Positions 53,261 to 61,536 of a stretch of 64,000 nt of DNA are shown here, in pieces. How positions within the stretch are numbered: position 1 is the stretch's first letter; each line of letters opens with the position of its first letter. The notes below the pieces were generated by a model, which worked only from the letters and a program-made list of their open reading frames with translations, made no database searches and was not told the DNA's origin. Origin of the DNA: Actinomycetospora chiangmaiensis DSM 45062 (GTDB taxonomy: Bacteria; Actinomycetota; Actinomycetes; Mycobacteriales; Pseudonocardiaceae); contig NZ_KB903246.1 of the NCBI RefSeq assembly GCF_000379625.1, positions 1-64,000 of the forward strand, given 5' to 3'. The position numbers were made by a program, and so were the translations under genes.

Positions 53261-56200
53261 GGGACCTGCCTCCCCGAGGTGTGCACGGGGCAGGCCGTGC
53301 GCACCGGACACCGTGGACAGGCGTCGTTCTCCTGCCCGACGAACCGCGGGCCGGCCGTCAGCCGGGCGGCCGTGGCCACCTGCTCGCGCCAGTGCTCGAC
53401 GCCCGCCTCGTCCAGCGGCGGCTGCGCACGGGTCTTCGCCTCGGCGCCGTCGCGCTGCAGGTAGATCAGCCGTGCTCCGCCGGGGACCGAGCGGGCGGCC
53501 GAGTCGGCCGGCCCGGTCAGCACCTCGCTGAAGGCGCCGAGGGCGACCGCGAGCTGGTAGACCGCGAGCTGCGGGTGCTCCTGCGCCGCGGGCGCGCTGA
53601 TCGGGGACTTGCCGGTCTTGACGTCGACGATCACCGGCCGCCCCCGGTCGTCCACCTCCAGCCGGTCGACCCGGCCCCGGATCGCCACCCCCTCCGCCAG
53701 CCGGGCGGCCACCGACTCCTCGACCGCCACCTCGGTCAGCTCCCGCCGCGACGCGTCGCGCCAGGCGAGGAAGGAGCGCAGCATGGAACGGCAGTTCGCC
53801 AGCTCGCGACGGGAGAACCAGGGCGCCCCCGCGTCGACCGACGCCCACGCGACGTCGAGCGCCTCGTCGAGCTCCCGCTCGCCCGCGCCCTCGGCCGCGC
53901 GCTGCACCAGGGCGTGCACGAGCGAGCCGGTCACCGAGGCGAGCGAGTCCGAGTCGTCGCCGCCGTGGGCCTGCAGGGCCCAGCGCAGCGGGCAGGTCAG
54001 GATCGTCTCGACCGCGCTCGGGCTCACCGCGATCGGCGCCCCGTCCTCGCGCAGCGGGTCGGTGGTGGAGACCGCGAGCAGGCCGTACCACTCGTCGGGG
54101 TCGGCGCCGGGCACGCCCGCCTCGGCGAGGCGGGCGAGGTGGGCCGCCGCACGTTCCCGCCGCGCGGGGTCGGTGTCGGCGTCGGTGACGGCGCGGCGCA
54201 GGTCCCCCACCAGCTCCGCGAGCACCAGGGAGCGCCGAGGCCGGGACCGGGGGCGCGGGGCGTCGTCCGTCGCGACCGTCGGTGAGACGTCGTCGAGGAA
54301 CCGTGACGGGGTGACGTCCTCGGCCTCCACCGCCCCGACGTGGACGGCGTGCCGGGCGCGGGACAGCGCGACCGCGAAGAGCCGTCGTTCCTCGTCGAGC
54401 AGCGGCACCCGGCTCGACAGCGCCGGGTCGTCCGGCACGCCCGAGAGCACGTCGATCATCCGCTCGACGCCGAGCAGCGTGCCGCGCCGGCGCAGGTCGG
54501 GCCACACGCCCTCCTGGACGTCGGGCACCACGACCACGTCCCACTCCCGCCCCCGCGACGCGTGCGCGGTGAGCAGGGCGACCGCCTCGCCGTCGGGCGC
54601 GCGGGGCGCCAGCGAGTCGCTGCGGATGCGCTGCTCGTCGACCTGCGCGACGAACCCGGCGACGGTGCCGCCCGGCAGCTCCTCGGCGTACCGGCCGGCG
54701 CGCTCCACGAGGGCCACGACGGCGTCGAGGTCGCGGTCGGCCTGGGCGCCGACCACGCCGCCCCGCTCGCTCACCGCGACCCAGCGCCGCTGCAGCCCGC
54801 TCGCCGACCACACCGACCACACCGCGTCGGGCACGCTCTGCCCCGCGCGGATGGCCTCGACGGCGGTGGCGAGCAGCCGGGCGACCCGCCGCAGCGGGCC
54901 GACGTCCGCGTCGGGCAGCAGGGTGAGCCGGTCGGCCCGGCCGGCCAGGTGGTCGACGAGGACGTCGACGATGAGCTCGTCGCTGGAACGGGACTCCCCG
55001 CCCGCACCCTCGTGCAGCCGCAGCAGCCCGCGCCGCAGCCGCCGCAGCCCGAGCGGCTCGGCACCCCCGAGGGGGGACACGAGCAGGCCCAGGGCGATGT
55101 CGGGGTCGAGCGCCTCCGCGGGCGGGGCGACGGCGGCCGCCGCGGCGGCGCGCAGCAGCGTCAGCAGCGGCGCCACCGCGGGCAGCGCGGCGAGCGGCGT
55201 GTCGTCGGCCGGGACCGCCAGCGGGACCCCGGCGGCGAGCAGCGCCCGGCGCAGCGGCGGCAGCGACAGCGGCACGGACCGCACGACGACCGCGAGCCGG
55301 GACCACGGCACGCCGTCGACGAGGTGGGCACGGCGCAGCGTGTCGGCGACCCAGGCCGCCTGGTGCCCCGGCGTCGCGAACACCGAGACCGTGGCGGCAC
55401 CGGCGTCGGGGTCCTCCCCCGGCGGGCCGGTGCGGGTCCGCGCGGGCCCGGTGCCGCGCAGCGGCTCGATCACCCGCGCGACCGCGTCGCGCACCGCGCG
55501 GGTGCACCGGTGGTCGACGTGCAGGACGGCGGTGGTCCCGCCCGACGGGTCCGCGTCGCGCAGCAGCGCCGGCGCGGCGCCCCGGAAGCCGAGCACCGAG
55601 GAGTCGGGGTCGCCCGCGAGCAGGAAGGTCGTGGCGCTGCGGCCGAGCACCCGGGCGAGCTCGAGCTGCTGGGGGTCCATGTCGTGCGCGTCGTCGACCA
55701 CCAGGTGGCGCACGGCCACCCGTTCGGCCTCGAGCAGCCCCGGATCGTGCGCGAAGGCGTCGAGCACGGCGGCGACGAGCTCGGCGGCGTCCAGCGGCGG
55801 CGCCGAGGCCAGCGGATTCGCCGAGCCGGCCGCCGCCCGGAGCAGCGTGACCTCCTCGTAAGACTGGTAGAAGCGGGCGGCCGCGACCCACACCGCGACG
55901 TCGTGCTCCTTGCCCAGGGCCCGCAGCTCCCGCGGCCCCAGCCCGCGCTCGGCGGCGCGCAGCAGCAGGTCCCGCACCTCGGCGGCGAACGCGGGCGCCT
56001 CGAGCGCCGGCGCCAGCCGGGCCGGCCACCCCGACCCGCGCCCGACCCCCTCGGCCTCGCCGGCCAGCAGGTCCCGCACCACGGCGTCCTGCTGTGCCCC
56101 CGGGAGCAGCCGCGGCGGCGCCTGGTCCTGCCGGGCGGCGTGGCGACGCAGCACCGCGAACGCGTAGGAGTGCACGCTGCGCACCAGCGGCTCCCGGGCG

Positions 56201-56535
56201 GCGGTCAGCCCGCCGCCCACCTCCCCCGCCAGGACCCGGCGGCGGGCCGAGATGCGCTCCCGCAGCGCGGCCGCGGACCGCCGGTCGCCCACCAGGACCA
56301 GCGACCCGGCTCCGCCGGGCCGCCCCGTCGGCGCGCCCGCCTCGTCGGCATCGGCGTGCAGCAGCCGTGCCACCCGCTCCGCGAGCAGCGTGGTCTTCCC
56401 CGTGCCGGGGCCGCCGAGGACCCGCAGGAAGCCCGCGGTGTGCTCGAGGACCCGCCGCGAGGAGTCGTCGAGCAGGAGATCGGCGGGCAGCCGCGTGGCT
56501 GACCGCAGCAGTCTCGGAGCCGACTCGACCGTCAT
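53257..56535 (-). CDS. adnA: AdnA helicase-nuclease subunit
   Basis: A 1092-aa UvrD-like/RecB-like protein, first gene of the adnA-adnB operon. Walker A GGPGTGKTTLL is intact; motif II reads VVDDAHDMDPQQ instead of DEYQD, in line with AdnA being the weaker motor. Motif V-VI sequences LTAHASRGREWDVVVVPDV and RRLFAVALSRARH are present. The C-terminal nuclease has GRVDRLEVDD...VIVDVKTGK and QLAVYQLA. A four-cysteine Fe-S type cluster is formed by LTCPLRW and CPRCPVRTAC. ATG at 56533-56535. Acts on DNA ends in homologous recombination. Confidence 0.93.
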   Translation of the reverse strand: MTVESAPRLLRSATRLPADLLLDDSSRRVLEHTAGFLRVLGGPGTGKTTLLAERVARLLHADADEAGAPTGRPGGAGSLVLVGDRRSAAALRERISARRRVLAGEVGGGLTAAREPLVRSVHSYAFAVLRRHAARQDQAPPRLLPGAQQDAVVRDLLAGEAEGVGRGSGWPARLAPALEAPAFAAEVRDLLLRAAERGLGPRELRALGKEHDVAVWVAAARFYQSYEEVTLLRAAAGSANPLASAPPLDAAELVAAVLDAFAHDPGLLEAERVAVRHLVVDDAHDMDPQQLELARVLGRSATTFLLAGDPDSSVLGFRGAAPALLRDADPSGGTTAVLHVDHRCTRAVRDAVARVIEPLRGTGPARTRTGPPGEDPDAGAATVSVFATPGHQAAWVADTLRRAHLVDGVPWSRLAVVVRSVPLSLPPLRRALLAAGVPLAVPADDTPLAALPAVAPLLTLLRAAAAAAVAPPAEALDPDIALGLLVSPLGGAEPLGLRRLRRGLLRLHEGAGGESRSSDELIVDVLVDHLAGRADRLTLLPDADVGPLRRVARLLATAVEAIRAGQSVPDAVWSVWSASGLQRRWVAVSERGGVVGAQADRDLDAVVALVERAGRYAEELPGGTVAGFVAQVDEQRIRSDSLAPRAPDGEAVALLTAHASRGREWDVVVVPDVQEGVWPDLRRRGTLLGVERMIDVLSGVPDDPALSSRVPLLDEERRLFAVALSRARHAVHVGAVEAEDVTPSRFLDDVSPTVATDDAPRPRSRPRRSLVLAELVGDLRRAVTDADTDPARRERAAAHLARLAEAGVPGADPDEWYGLLAVSTTDPLREDGAPIAVSPSAVETILTCPLRWALQAHGGDDSDSLASVTGSLVHALVQRAAEGAGERELDEALDVAWASVDAGAPWFSRRELANCRSMLRSFLAWRDASRRELTEVAVEESVAARLAEGVAIRGRVDRLEVDDRGRPVIVDVKTGKSPISAPAAQEHPQLAVYQLAVALGAFSEVLTGPADSAARSVPGGARLIYLQRDGAEAKTRAQPPLDEAGVEHWREQVATAARLTAGPRFVGQENDACPRCPVRTACPVHTSGRQVP

Positions 56536-56681
56536 GCCCCCGAGGGAACCACGACCCCCCGACAGCCTCGGGCACGGGCGCACATCTTCAGGTCCGCCCG
56601 CGTGTGGTCCGCGGCCCTGCGGGGATCCGGTCCGGGTACGCGGCCGTGGGGAGCCGCCCTGTCGTCCTGCCCGGGAGCGCC

Positions 56682-57680
56682 GTGTCACCCCTCGTCCGCA
56701 GCCGCCGCGCCACGCGCCCGCCGCGCCTCGTCCCGCCCGGGGCGGAACCCGACGCGCCGCCCGCCGTCGTGCCGGTGGCGGACCCGGCCCCGGCGCCAGC
56801 ACCGGCTCCGGCCCCCGGGCGCCTGCGGCGGGCGACCTCGTGGGTGACCGCCGACGCCGGGGACGCGGGACCGTACGGGGTCGAGCTCCTCGGGCGCGCC
56901 GGTCTCGTCTGCTACGGGGTGCTCCACCTGCTGCTGGCCGGGCTCGCCGTCGTCCTGATGCGCGGCAGCCCCACGGTCCACGCCGACCAGCAGGGCGCGA
57001 TCGCGGTGGTCGCGGGCCTCGGGCCGGTCGGGGCCGCCCTGCTCGGGCTCTCGGCGCTCGGCCTGGTCGCGTTCGGGGTGTGGCAGGTCCGGGCGGCCCT
57101 GGTGGGCTTCGGGTGGGTGAGCGGGGGCGAACGGTTCCGCAAGCGCTTCGGGGCGGCCGGCAAGGCGGTCGCGATGTTCTCGATGGCCTCGCTCGCGTTC
57201 CCGCCGGCGATCGGCCCGCTCCGGGGGCCGCCGCCCGGTGGTCCGCCCGCCCCGTCCGCCCCGCACGGGGTCAGTGACCTGGTCACGAGCATCTTCGCGC
57301 TCCCGGCCGGGCGGGTCGCGGTGGGCGTGGCCGCCGCGATCGCGCTCGGGATGGCCGTCGGCATGTGCTGGACCGGGCTGCACGCCTCGTACCTCGGTGA
57401 CCTGCACGCCGACCGCCTCACGCCGTGGCTGCGGCGGACCGCGCTCGTCGCGGGGAGCTACGGCAACCTCGCCCGGGCCGTGCTCACGGGCTCGGTGGGG
57501 GTCCTGTTCGCGGCGGCGGCGCTCACCGGCGACGCGCGGCACTCGGGCGGCTTCACGCAGGCGATGTGGTTCATCGAGGGCGCCGGCCCGTTCGGCACGG
57601 TGGCCCTCGTCGGGGTCAGCGGCGGGCTCGCGGCGTACGGCGTCTACTGCTTCATCGACGCGTACGCCCGTCGCGCCTGA
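56682..57680 (+). CDS. DUF1206 family membrane protein
   Basis: A 332-aa membrane protein with a Pro/Ala-rich cytoplasmic N-terminus (~50 residues) followed by six predicted helices in three similar pairs, as typical of DUF1206: GRAGLVCYGVLHLLLAGLAVVLM, LLGLSALGLVAFGVWQVRAAL, KAVAMFSMASLAF, AVGVAAAIALGMAVGMCW, NLARAVLTGSVGVLFAAAAL, and a final pair. Function unknown. GTG at 56682-56684 has GGGAG upstream. Divergent from adnA (146 bp); its last 29 bp overlap the end of the convergent DoxX gene. Confidence 0.88.
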   Translation: MSPLVRSRRATRPPRLVPPGAEPDAPPAVVPVADPAPAPAPAPAPGRLRRATSWVTADAGDAGPYGVELLGRAGLVCYGVLHLLLAGLAVVLMRGSPTVHADQQGAIAVVAGLGPVGAALLGLSALGLVAFGVWQVRAALVGFGWVSGGERFRKRFGAAGKAVAMFSMASLAFPPAIGPLRGPPPGGPPAPSAPHGVSDLVTSIFALPAGRVAVGVAAAIALGMAVGMCWTGLHASYLGDLHADRLTPWLRRTALVAGSYGNLARAVLTGSVGVLFAAAALTGDARHSGGFTQAMWFIEGAGPFGTVALVGVSGGLAAYGVYCFIDAYARRA

Positions 57681-58068
57681 GCGGCAGCACCCCGGTCGAC
57701 CACAGCGCGACCGCGATCGGCACCGGCTGCGCGAACAGCCGCAGGAACCGCGTCCGGTCGGAGTTGAGGCCCAAGCCGTCGCGGCGGTGGCGCCACTGCG
57801 CGACGTTGCCGGGGAACACGGCGGTGAAGAACAGGGCCGCGACCGTCCCGACCCGCCGGCGCTGCGACGGGAGCGCCGCGAGCGCGGTGCCGAGCGCGAT
57901 CTCCGCGACGCCGGAGAGCACCACGGTGCGGTCGACGTCGAGGGGCACGAAGTCGGGCACCTGCGCCCGGAATCCCCGGCGCGCGAACGTGAGGTGGGAG
58001 AGCCCGGCGCCGGCGAGGAAGGTGCCGAGTCCCACGCGTGCGAGGTCCTGCAGGGGCGTGGTCGTCAT
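57652..58068 (-). CDS. DoxX-like membrane protein
   Basis: A 138-aa protein with about four helices: LGTFLAGAGLSHLTFARRGFRAQVPDFVP, VLSGVAEIALGTALAAL, FFTAVFPGNVAQWRHRR and FAQPVPIAVALWSTG. The layout and the FPGNVAQW motif parallel the protein at 44139. ATG at 58066-58068 is used; the ribosome site is weak. Its 3' end overlaps the convergent DUF1206 gene by 29 bp. Function unknown. Confidence 0.85.
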   Translation of the reverse strand: MTTTPLQDLARVGLGTFLAGAGLSHLTFARRGFRAQVPDFVPLDVDRTVVLSGVAEIALGTALAALPSQRRRVGTVAALFFTAVFPGNVAQWRHRRDGLGLNSDRTRFLRLFAQPVPIAVALWSTGVLPLRRDGRTRR

Positions 58069-58112
58069 GCCGCGGAATGCCCGCTGACCCCGGCGGCGCA
58101 CACTGTCGGGCC

Positions 58113-58436
58113 GTGGACGAGGAACGGCACGAGCGGATCCGCGCGGTGGTCGCGTCGATCCCGGAGGGCTCGTGGTGCAGCTACGGCGACGTCGCGGCGG
58201 CGGCGGGCGAGAAGTCGGCCCGGGTGGTCGGCACGGTGCTGCGCGAGGACGGCGCGGACGTCCCGTGGCACCGCGTGCTGCGGACCACCGGGACGCCGGC
58301 CCCGCACATCGCCGTCGAACAGATCCGGCGCCTCACCCTCGAGGGCGTCCTCGTCGTCGACGCGCGCGCCGCGAAGGACCAGCGGCACGTGTTCGCTGCA
58401 CCGGAGCCGGAACGAACGGGTCGTTCGTGCACCTAG
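58113..58436 (+). CDS. Alkyltransferase-like protein (ATL)
   Basis: A 107-aa protein with the DNA-binding fold of O6-alkylguanine-DNA alkyltransferase. The active-site motif PCHRV reads PWHRVLRTTG, so Trp replaces the acceptor Cys, the hallmark of ATL proteins that bind O6-alkylguanine and recruit nucleotide excision repair. GSWCSYGDVAAAAG and RVVGTVLRED are the flanking family segments. The M. tuberculosis counterpart near adnAB is Rv3204. GTG start at 58113, 44 bp from the divergent DoxX gene. Its last codons overlap a large inverted repeat. Confidence 0.92.
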   Translation: MDEERHERIRAVVASIPEGSWCSYGDVAAAAGEKSARVVGTVLREDGADVPWHRVLRTTGTPAPHIAVEQIRRLTLEGVLVVDARAAKDQRHVFAAPEPERTGRSCT

Positions 58437-58461
58437 AGGCCACGAACGGGTCGTTCGTTCC
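58409..58461. terminator. Nested inverted repeat between ATL and MFS genes
   Basis: Two 21-bp arms separated by 11 bp pair except at the centre of each arm, and each arm is itself a near-palindrome (ACGAACGGGTCGTTCGT). The element starts inside the ATL coding region and ends 30 bp from the convergent MFS stop, so a bidirectional terminator is the simplest reading. Confidence 0.75.
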
Positions 58462-58490
58462 GTTCCGGGGCTCCTTCCCGACGACGGGTC

Positions 58491-59696
58491 TCAGCCGACC
58501 GGCTCGGTCGGCGCCGGTCGGAGCAGTTCGAGGACCCACACGCCGAGCCCGACCAGGGAGACCACCGCCCCGAGCGTGCACACCCCGGCCCACCCGACGG
58601 TCGCGTAGAGCCCCGAGGTCAGGGCCGACGCGATCCCGCCGCCGATGAACGCCGAGACCAGGTAGGCGCTGGTCACGCGGCTGCGGGCGTTCGGACGGCG
58701 GGCGTAGATGGCGTGCTGGTGGCTGATCTGGAGCAGCTGCTGGGCGAGGTCGAGCACGACGATGCCCGCCAGCAGGGCGACCAGCGAGCCACCGCCGAGC
58801 GCGAGCAGCCCCCAGCTCCCGAGCAGCAGCACCAGGCCGACCGTCACGGTGCGCCGCCCGTGCCCCCGGTCGGCGAACCGCCCCGCCCAGATCGCGGCGA
58901 GCGCCCCCGCGAGACCGGCGAGCCCGAAGAGCCCGATGACGCCCGACCCGTAGGAGTACGGCGGCGCGGCGAGCAGGAACGACAGCGCCGTCCACAGGAT
59001 CGTGAAGCAGCCGAACCCGACGCCGCCGAGCAGCATCCGCCGTCGGACCAGGGAGTCGTGGCGCACGATCGAGCCGACCGAGGCCAGGAGCGACGGGTAC
59101 GACGCCTCGGCCGCGACCGCGACCTTCGGCAGCGCGAGCCGCACCAGCGCCGCGAGCACCACCATGACGACGGCCGCGAGGACGAACACCAGCCGCCACC
59201 CGCCGATCTCGGCGACGAGCCCGGCCACGGTGCGGGCGAGCAGGATGCCGACGAGCAGCCCGCTCATCACGGTCCCGACCACCGAGCCGCGGTTCGCGTC
59301 GTCGGCGAGCGAGGCGGCCATCGGCACCACGATCTGCGCGACCGCGGAGGTCACGGCGACGATCGCGATCGCCCCGAGCAGCACCCCGAGCGTGGGTGCG
59401 GCCGCGGCGCCCAGCAGCAGGACGCCGGTGAGGGCGAGCAGCGTGCTGACCAGCCGGCGCCGCTCCAGGATGTCGCCCGCCGGCACGAGGAAGGCCAGGG
59501 CCACGGCGTAGCCGATCTGCGAGGCCGTGACGAGGTAGCCCGCCGTGCCCTCCCCGACGCCGAAGGCCTGCGCGACGACGGGCAGCAGCGGCTGGGCGTA
59601 GTAGATGTTCGCCACCGCCGCGCCGCACACCACGGCGAGCAGCAGCACGGTGGGGCGGCCGAGGTGGGTGGGCGGGGCCTCCGCCTGGGCACTCAT
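58491..59696 (-). CDS. MFS transporter (DHA1-type)
   Basis: A 401-aa transporter with 12 predicted helices. The N-terminal VVCGAAVANIYYAQPLLPVVAQAFGV and the loop FLVPAGDILERRRLV are typical of a DHA1 subgroup often annotated as sugar- or drug-efflux carriers; the mid-protein repeat WAGRFADRGHGRR matches the second MFS loop. Substrate unknown. It lies 54 bp downstream of the DsbA-like gene on the same strand and may share its transcript. ATG start. Confidence 0.9.
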   Translation of the reverse strand: MSAQAEAPPTHLGRPTVLLLAVVCGAAVANIYYAQPLLPVVAQAFGVGEGTAGYLVTASQIGYAVALAFLVPAGDILERRRLVSTLLALTGVLLLGAAAAPTLGVLLGAIAIVAVTSAVAQIVVPMAASLADDANRGSVVGTVMSGLLVGILLARTVAGLVAEIGGWRLVFVLAAVVMVVLAALVRLALPKVAVAAEASYPSLLASVGSIVRHDSLVRRRMLLGGVGFGCFTILWTALSFLLAAPPYSYGSGVIGLFGLAGLAGALAAIWAGRFADRGHGRRTVTVGLVLLLGSWGLLALGGGSLVALLAGIVVLDLAQQLLQISHQHAIYARRPNARSRVTSAYLVSAFIGGGIASALTSGLYATVGWAGVCTLGAVVSLVGLGVWVLELLRPAPTEPVG

Positions 59697-59750
59697 CGTT
59701 CGCCAGCCTAAGCAGTCCGCGCGGCCGGTCGCGCCCGATGGCGTGTCACG

Positions 59751-60479
59751 TCACCGGTGCTGCCGGCGGCTGCCCCCGTGCCAGTCCTCGACGATCCCGG
59801 TCTCGCCCGCCGCGACGCCGAACGCCGGGAGCTGCGGGCGTTCCCGCAGGCTGCGCTTGAGCTCGGCGAACCCGGGGAAGCTCGCGAGCCCCACGACGTG
59901 GTCCCACAGCTCCTCGGCCTGCTCCTCGGTCGGCCGGCGGCTGATGACGGGGCCGAAGAAGGCGAGCCCGTCGGGCGGGGAGATCTGCATCAGCGGGGTG
60001 CCGACGTCCTTCCCCACCAGCGCCAGCGCCTCGTCGGTCTCGGCCTGGATCGTCGCGTCGTGGCGGTCGTCGTCGAGCGCGTCGGCCAGCGCGGGGTCCA
60101 GCCCGGCCGCCTCCAGCACCGGCACGACGAAGGCGCGGGTGCCGCGGCGTTCCCGCTCGCTGGAGTGCTCGGGGACCTCGCCCTGCTCGAACACGGCCTC
60201 GCCGAGGTGCTCGTAGAACCGGCCGACCGCCTCGTCGTCGTGGGCCTCCCGTACCGCCGCGCACACCCGTAGCAGCCGCAGCCCGGCGGTGTGTCCGGCC
60301 TCGTACTCCGGCGGGAACTGCGCGTCGTAGTCCACGTGCGCGTTGAGCAGCCGCAGGGAGATGAACTGCCACTGCACGGTCAGGTCACGACGACGGGCGA
60401 CGGTGCGCACCCAGCCGCTGGTCAGCCAGCAGTAGGGGCAGACGGGGTCGAACCAGTACCGGACGTCGGGGGTGCTCAT
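59751..60479 (-). CDS. DsbA-family oxidoreductase (Rv2466c/FrnE-like)
   Basis: A 242-aa cytoplasmic thioredoxin-fold protein with active site C-P-Y-C in DPVCPYCWLTSGWV and a large helical insertion; the cis-Pro loop is VGTPLMQIS. The sequence resembles Rv2466c, a mycothiol-dependent nitroreductase/mycoredoxin-2, and the FrnE group. Likely role: thiol-dependent reduction under oxidative stress. ATG at 60479. It is followed by the MFS gene and preceded by the TetR gene 24 bp upstream, all on one strand, so the TetR protein may control this operon. Confidence 0.88.
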   Translation of the reverse strand: MSTPDVRYWFDPVCPYCWLTSGWVRTVARRRDLTVQWQFISLRLLNAHVDYDAQFPPEYEAGHTAGLRLLRVCAAVREAHDDEAVGRFYEHLGEAVFEQGEVPEHSSERERRGTRAFVVPVLEAAGLDPALADALDDDRHDATIQAETDEALALVGKDVGTPLMQISPPDGLAFFGPVISRRPTEEQAEELWDHVVGLASFPGFAELKRSLRERPQLPAFGVAAGETGIVEDWHGGSRRQHR

Positions 60480-60503
60480 GCCCGGCGTGTACCCACGGGC
60501 GCG

Positions 60504-61097
60504 TCACACCTCGCCCGTCGCCGCGTCGAGGAGCGCGAGCGCGGCCCGGCGGCACACCTCGCCGGCCTGCGCGACGGTCAGCCCCCGGACGTCGGTCAGC
60601 ACCACCACGGCCTCCCAGCCGATCACGACGGCGAGCGCCGAGACGAGGTCCTCGAACGCTCCGGCGTCGAGGACCCCCCGCAGCGGCGCGAGGGCCGCCT
60701 CGATCCACCCGACGCGTCGGTAGCCGCGCCGCGGTGCCCCGTCCTCGTGCGGGCTCCACCCGGCCGTCAGTGCGACCAGGCGGCGACCCAGGCCGAGCGA
60801 GGTGTCCATCGTGGCGACCACCGCGTCCACGAGTGCGATCAGCCGGGCCCGGACGTCGTCGGCCGGTGCGCCCTCGAGCGCCGCGTCGACGTCGCCGGAC
60901 AGGCTGCCGAGCACGGCGTCGAGCAGGAGCTGGTCGAGGGTCGGGAAGTGCAGGTAGACCGTCCGCCGCGAGACCTCGGCGGCCGCCGCGATCTCGGCGA
61001 CCGCGGGCGTGTGCGCGGGGTCGGCGGCGAGCAGGCCCGCGGTGGCGTCGACGATCGCGCGGCGCGTCCGACGGCGCTGCGCCTCCCGGGTGTCCAT
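60504..61097 (-). CDS. TetR family transcriptional regulator
   Basis: A 197-aa TetR repressor. The helix-turn-helix is PAVAEIAAAAEVSRRTVYLHFPTLDQLLLDA (about residues 30-60); the rest is a ligand-binding helical domain without a recognisable ligand. A strong AAGGAGGAG site precedes the ATG. It is divergent from the frameshifted ABM gene, with 86 bp between starts that hold a palindromic operator, so self-regulation and control of the divergent gene are likely; the downstream DsbA-like and MFS genes may be cotranscribed. Confidence 0.92.
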   Translation of the reverse strand: MDTREAQRRRTRRAIVDATAGLLAADPAHTPAVAEIAAAAEVSRRTVYLHFPTLDQLLLDAVLGSLSGDVDAALEGAPADDVRARLIALVDAVVATMDTSLGLGRRLVALTAGWSPHEDGAPRRGYRRVGWIEAALAPLRGVLDAGAFEDLVSALAVVIGWEAVVVLTDVRGLTVAQAGEVCRRAALALLDAATGEV

Positions 61098-61126
61098 CGC
61101 GGCTCCTCCTTGACGACGATGTGCTC

Positions 61127-61163
61127 ACTATACGACAGTGCACTCACTGCACAGCAGTGCACT
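61127..61163. promoter_or_regulatory. TetR operator and -10 region between tetR and ABM genes
   Basis: AGTGCACT occurs twice (61137-61144 and 61156-61163, 19 bp apart), and CACTGC/GCAGTG form a perfect inverted repeat around ACA (61145-61159). TATAGT on the minus strand (61127-61132) is a good -10 for tetR, placing the operator over its -35 and spacer. Confidence 0.7.
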
Positions 61164-61183
61164 TACATCGAGGAGGAGCTCCC

Positions 61184-61517
61184 ATGTCCGTCACGTTCGT
61201 CAACTGCTTCGAGGTGCCCGCCGGTCGCGAGGACGACTTCTTCGCCCGCTGGCGCGACGTCAACGCCCACATGCGGACCCGGCCCGGGTACGAGGGTCAC
61301 CACCTGTACCGCTCGCTCGCGCCCGAGGCGCGCTTCCGCTTCGTCAACGTCGCGCGCTGGACCTCGGCTGCCGCCGTGGCCGCGGCGCACGACGAGGAGT
61401 TCCGGGCCCTCGTCAGCGGGGCCGGAGTGGGCCGAGGTCGCCTCCACGCCCGCGGTCTACGAGGAGGTCCACGCGGGAGCCGCGGCCGACGACGTGGCCG
61501 GACCTGCCACCGGATGA
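61184..61517 (+). pseudogene. ABM-domain monooxygenase gene with frameshift
   Basis: The frame starting MSVTFVNCFEVPAGREDDFFARW has a perfect AGGAGGAG site and matches ABM proteins (RPGYEGHHLYRSL, RFVNVARWTS). Near 61412-61415 the family sequence continues in another frame: AGPEWAEVASTPAVYEEVHA, ending at TGA 61515-61517. One extra base (or two lost) in GCCCTCGTCAGCGGGG explains this. The unshifted frame would run on antisense through the glycosyltransferase gene. Either a recent pseudogene or a sequencing error; the intact protein would have about 110 residues. Confidence 0.8.
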
Positions 61518-61536
61518 CAGCGACGACCCCCCGCTG

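Noticed and set aside
53261..56575. In-frame upstream extension of adnB giving a frame of over 2,200 codons.
   Set aside because: It overlaps adnA in another frame of the same strand and encodes low-complexity sequence; the GTGA junction gives a natural start.
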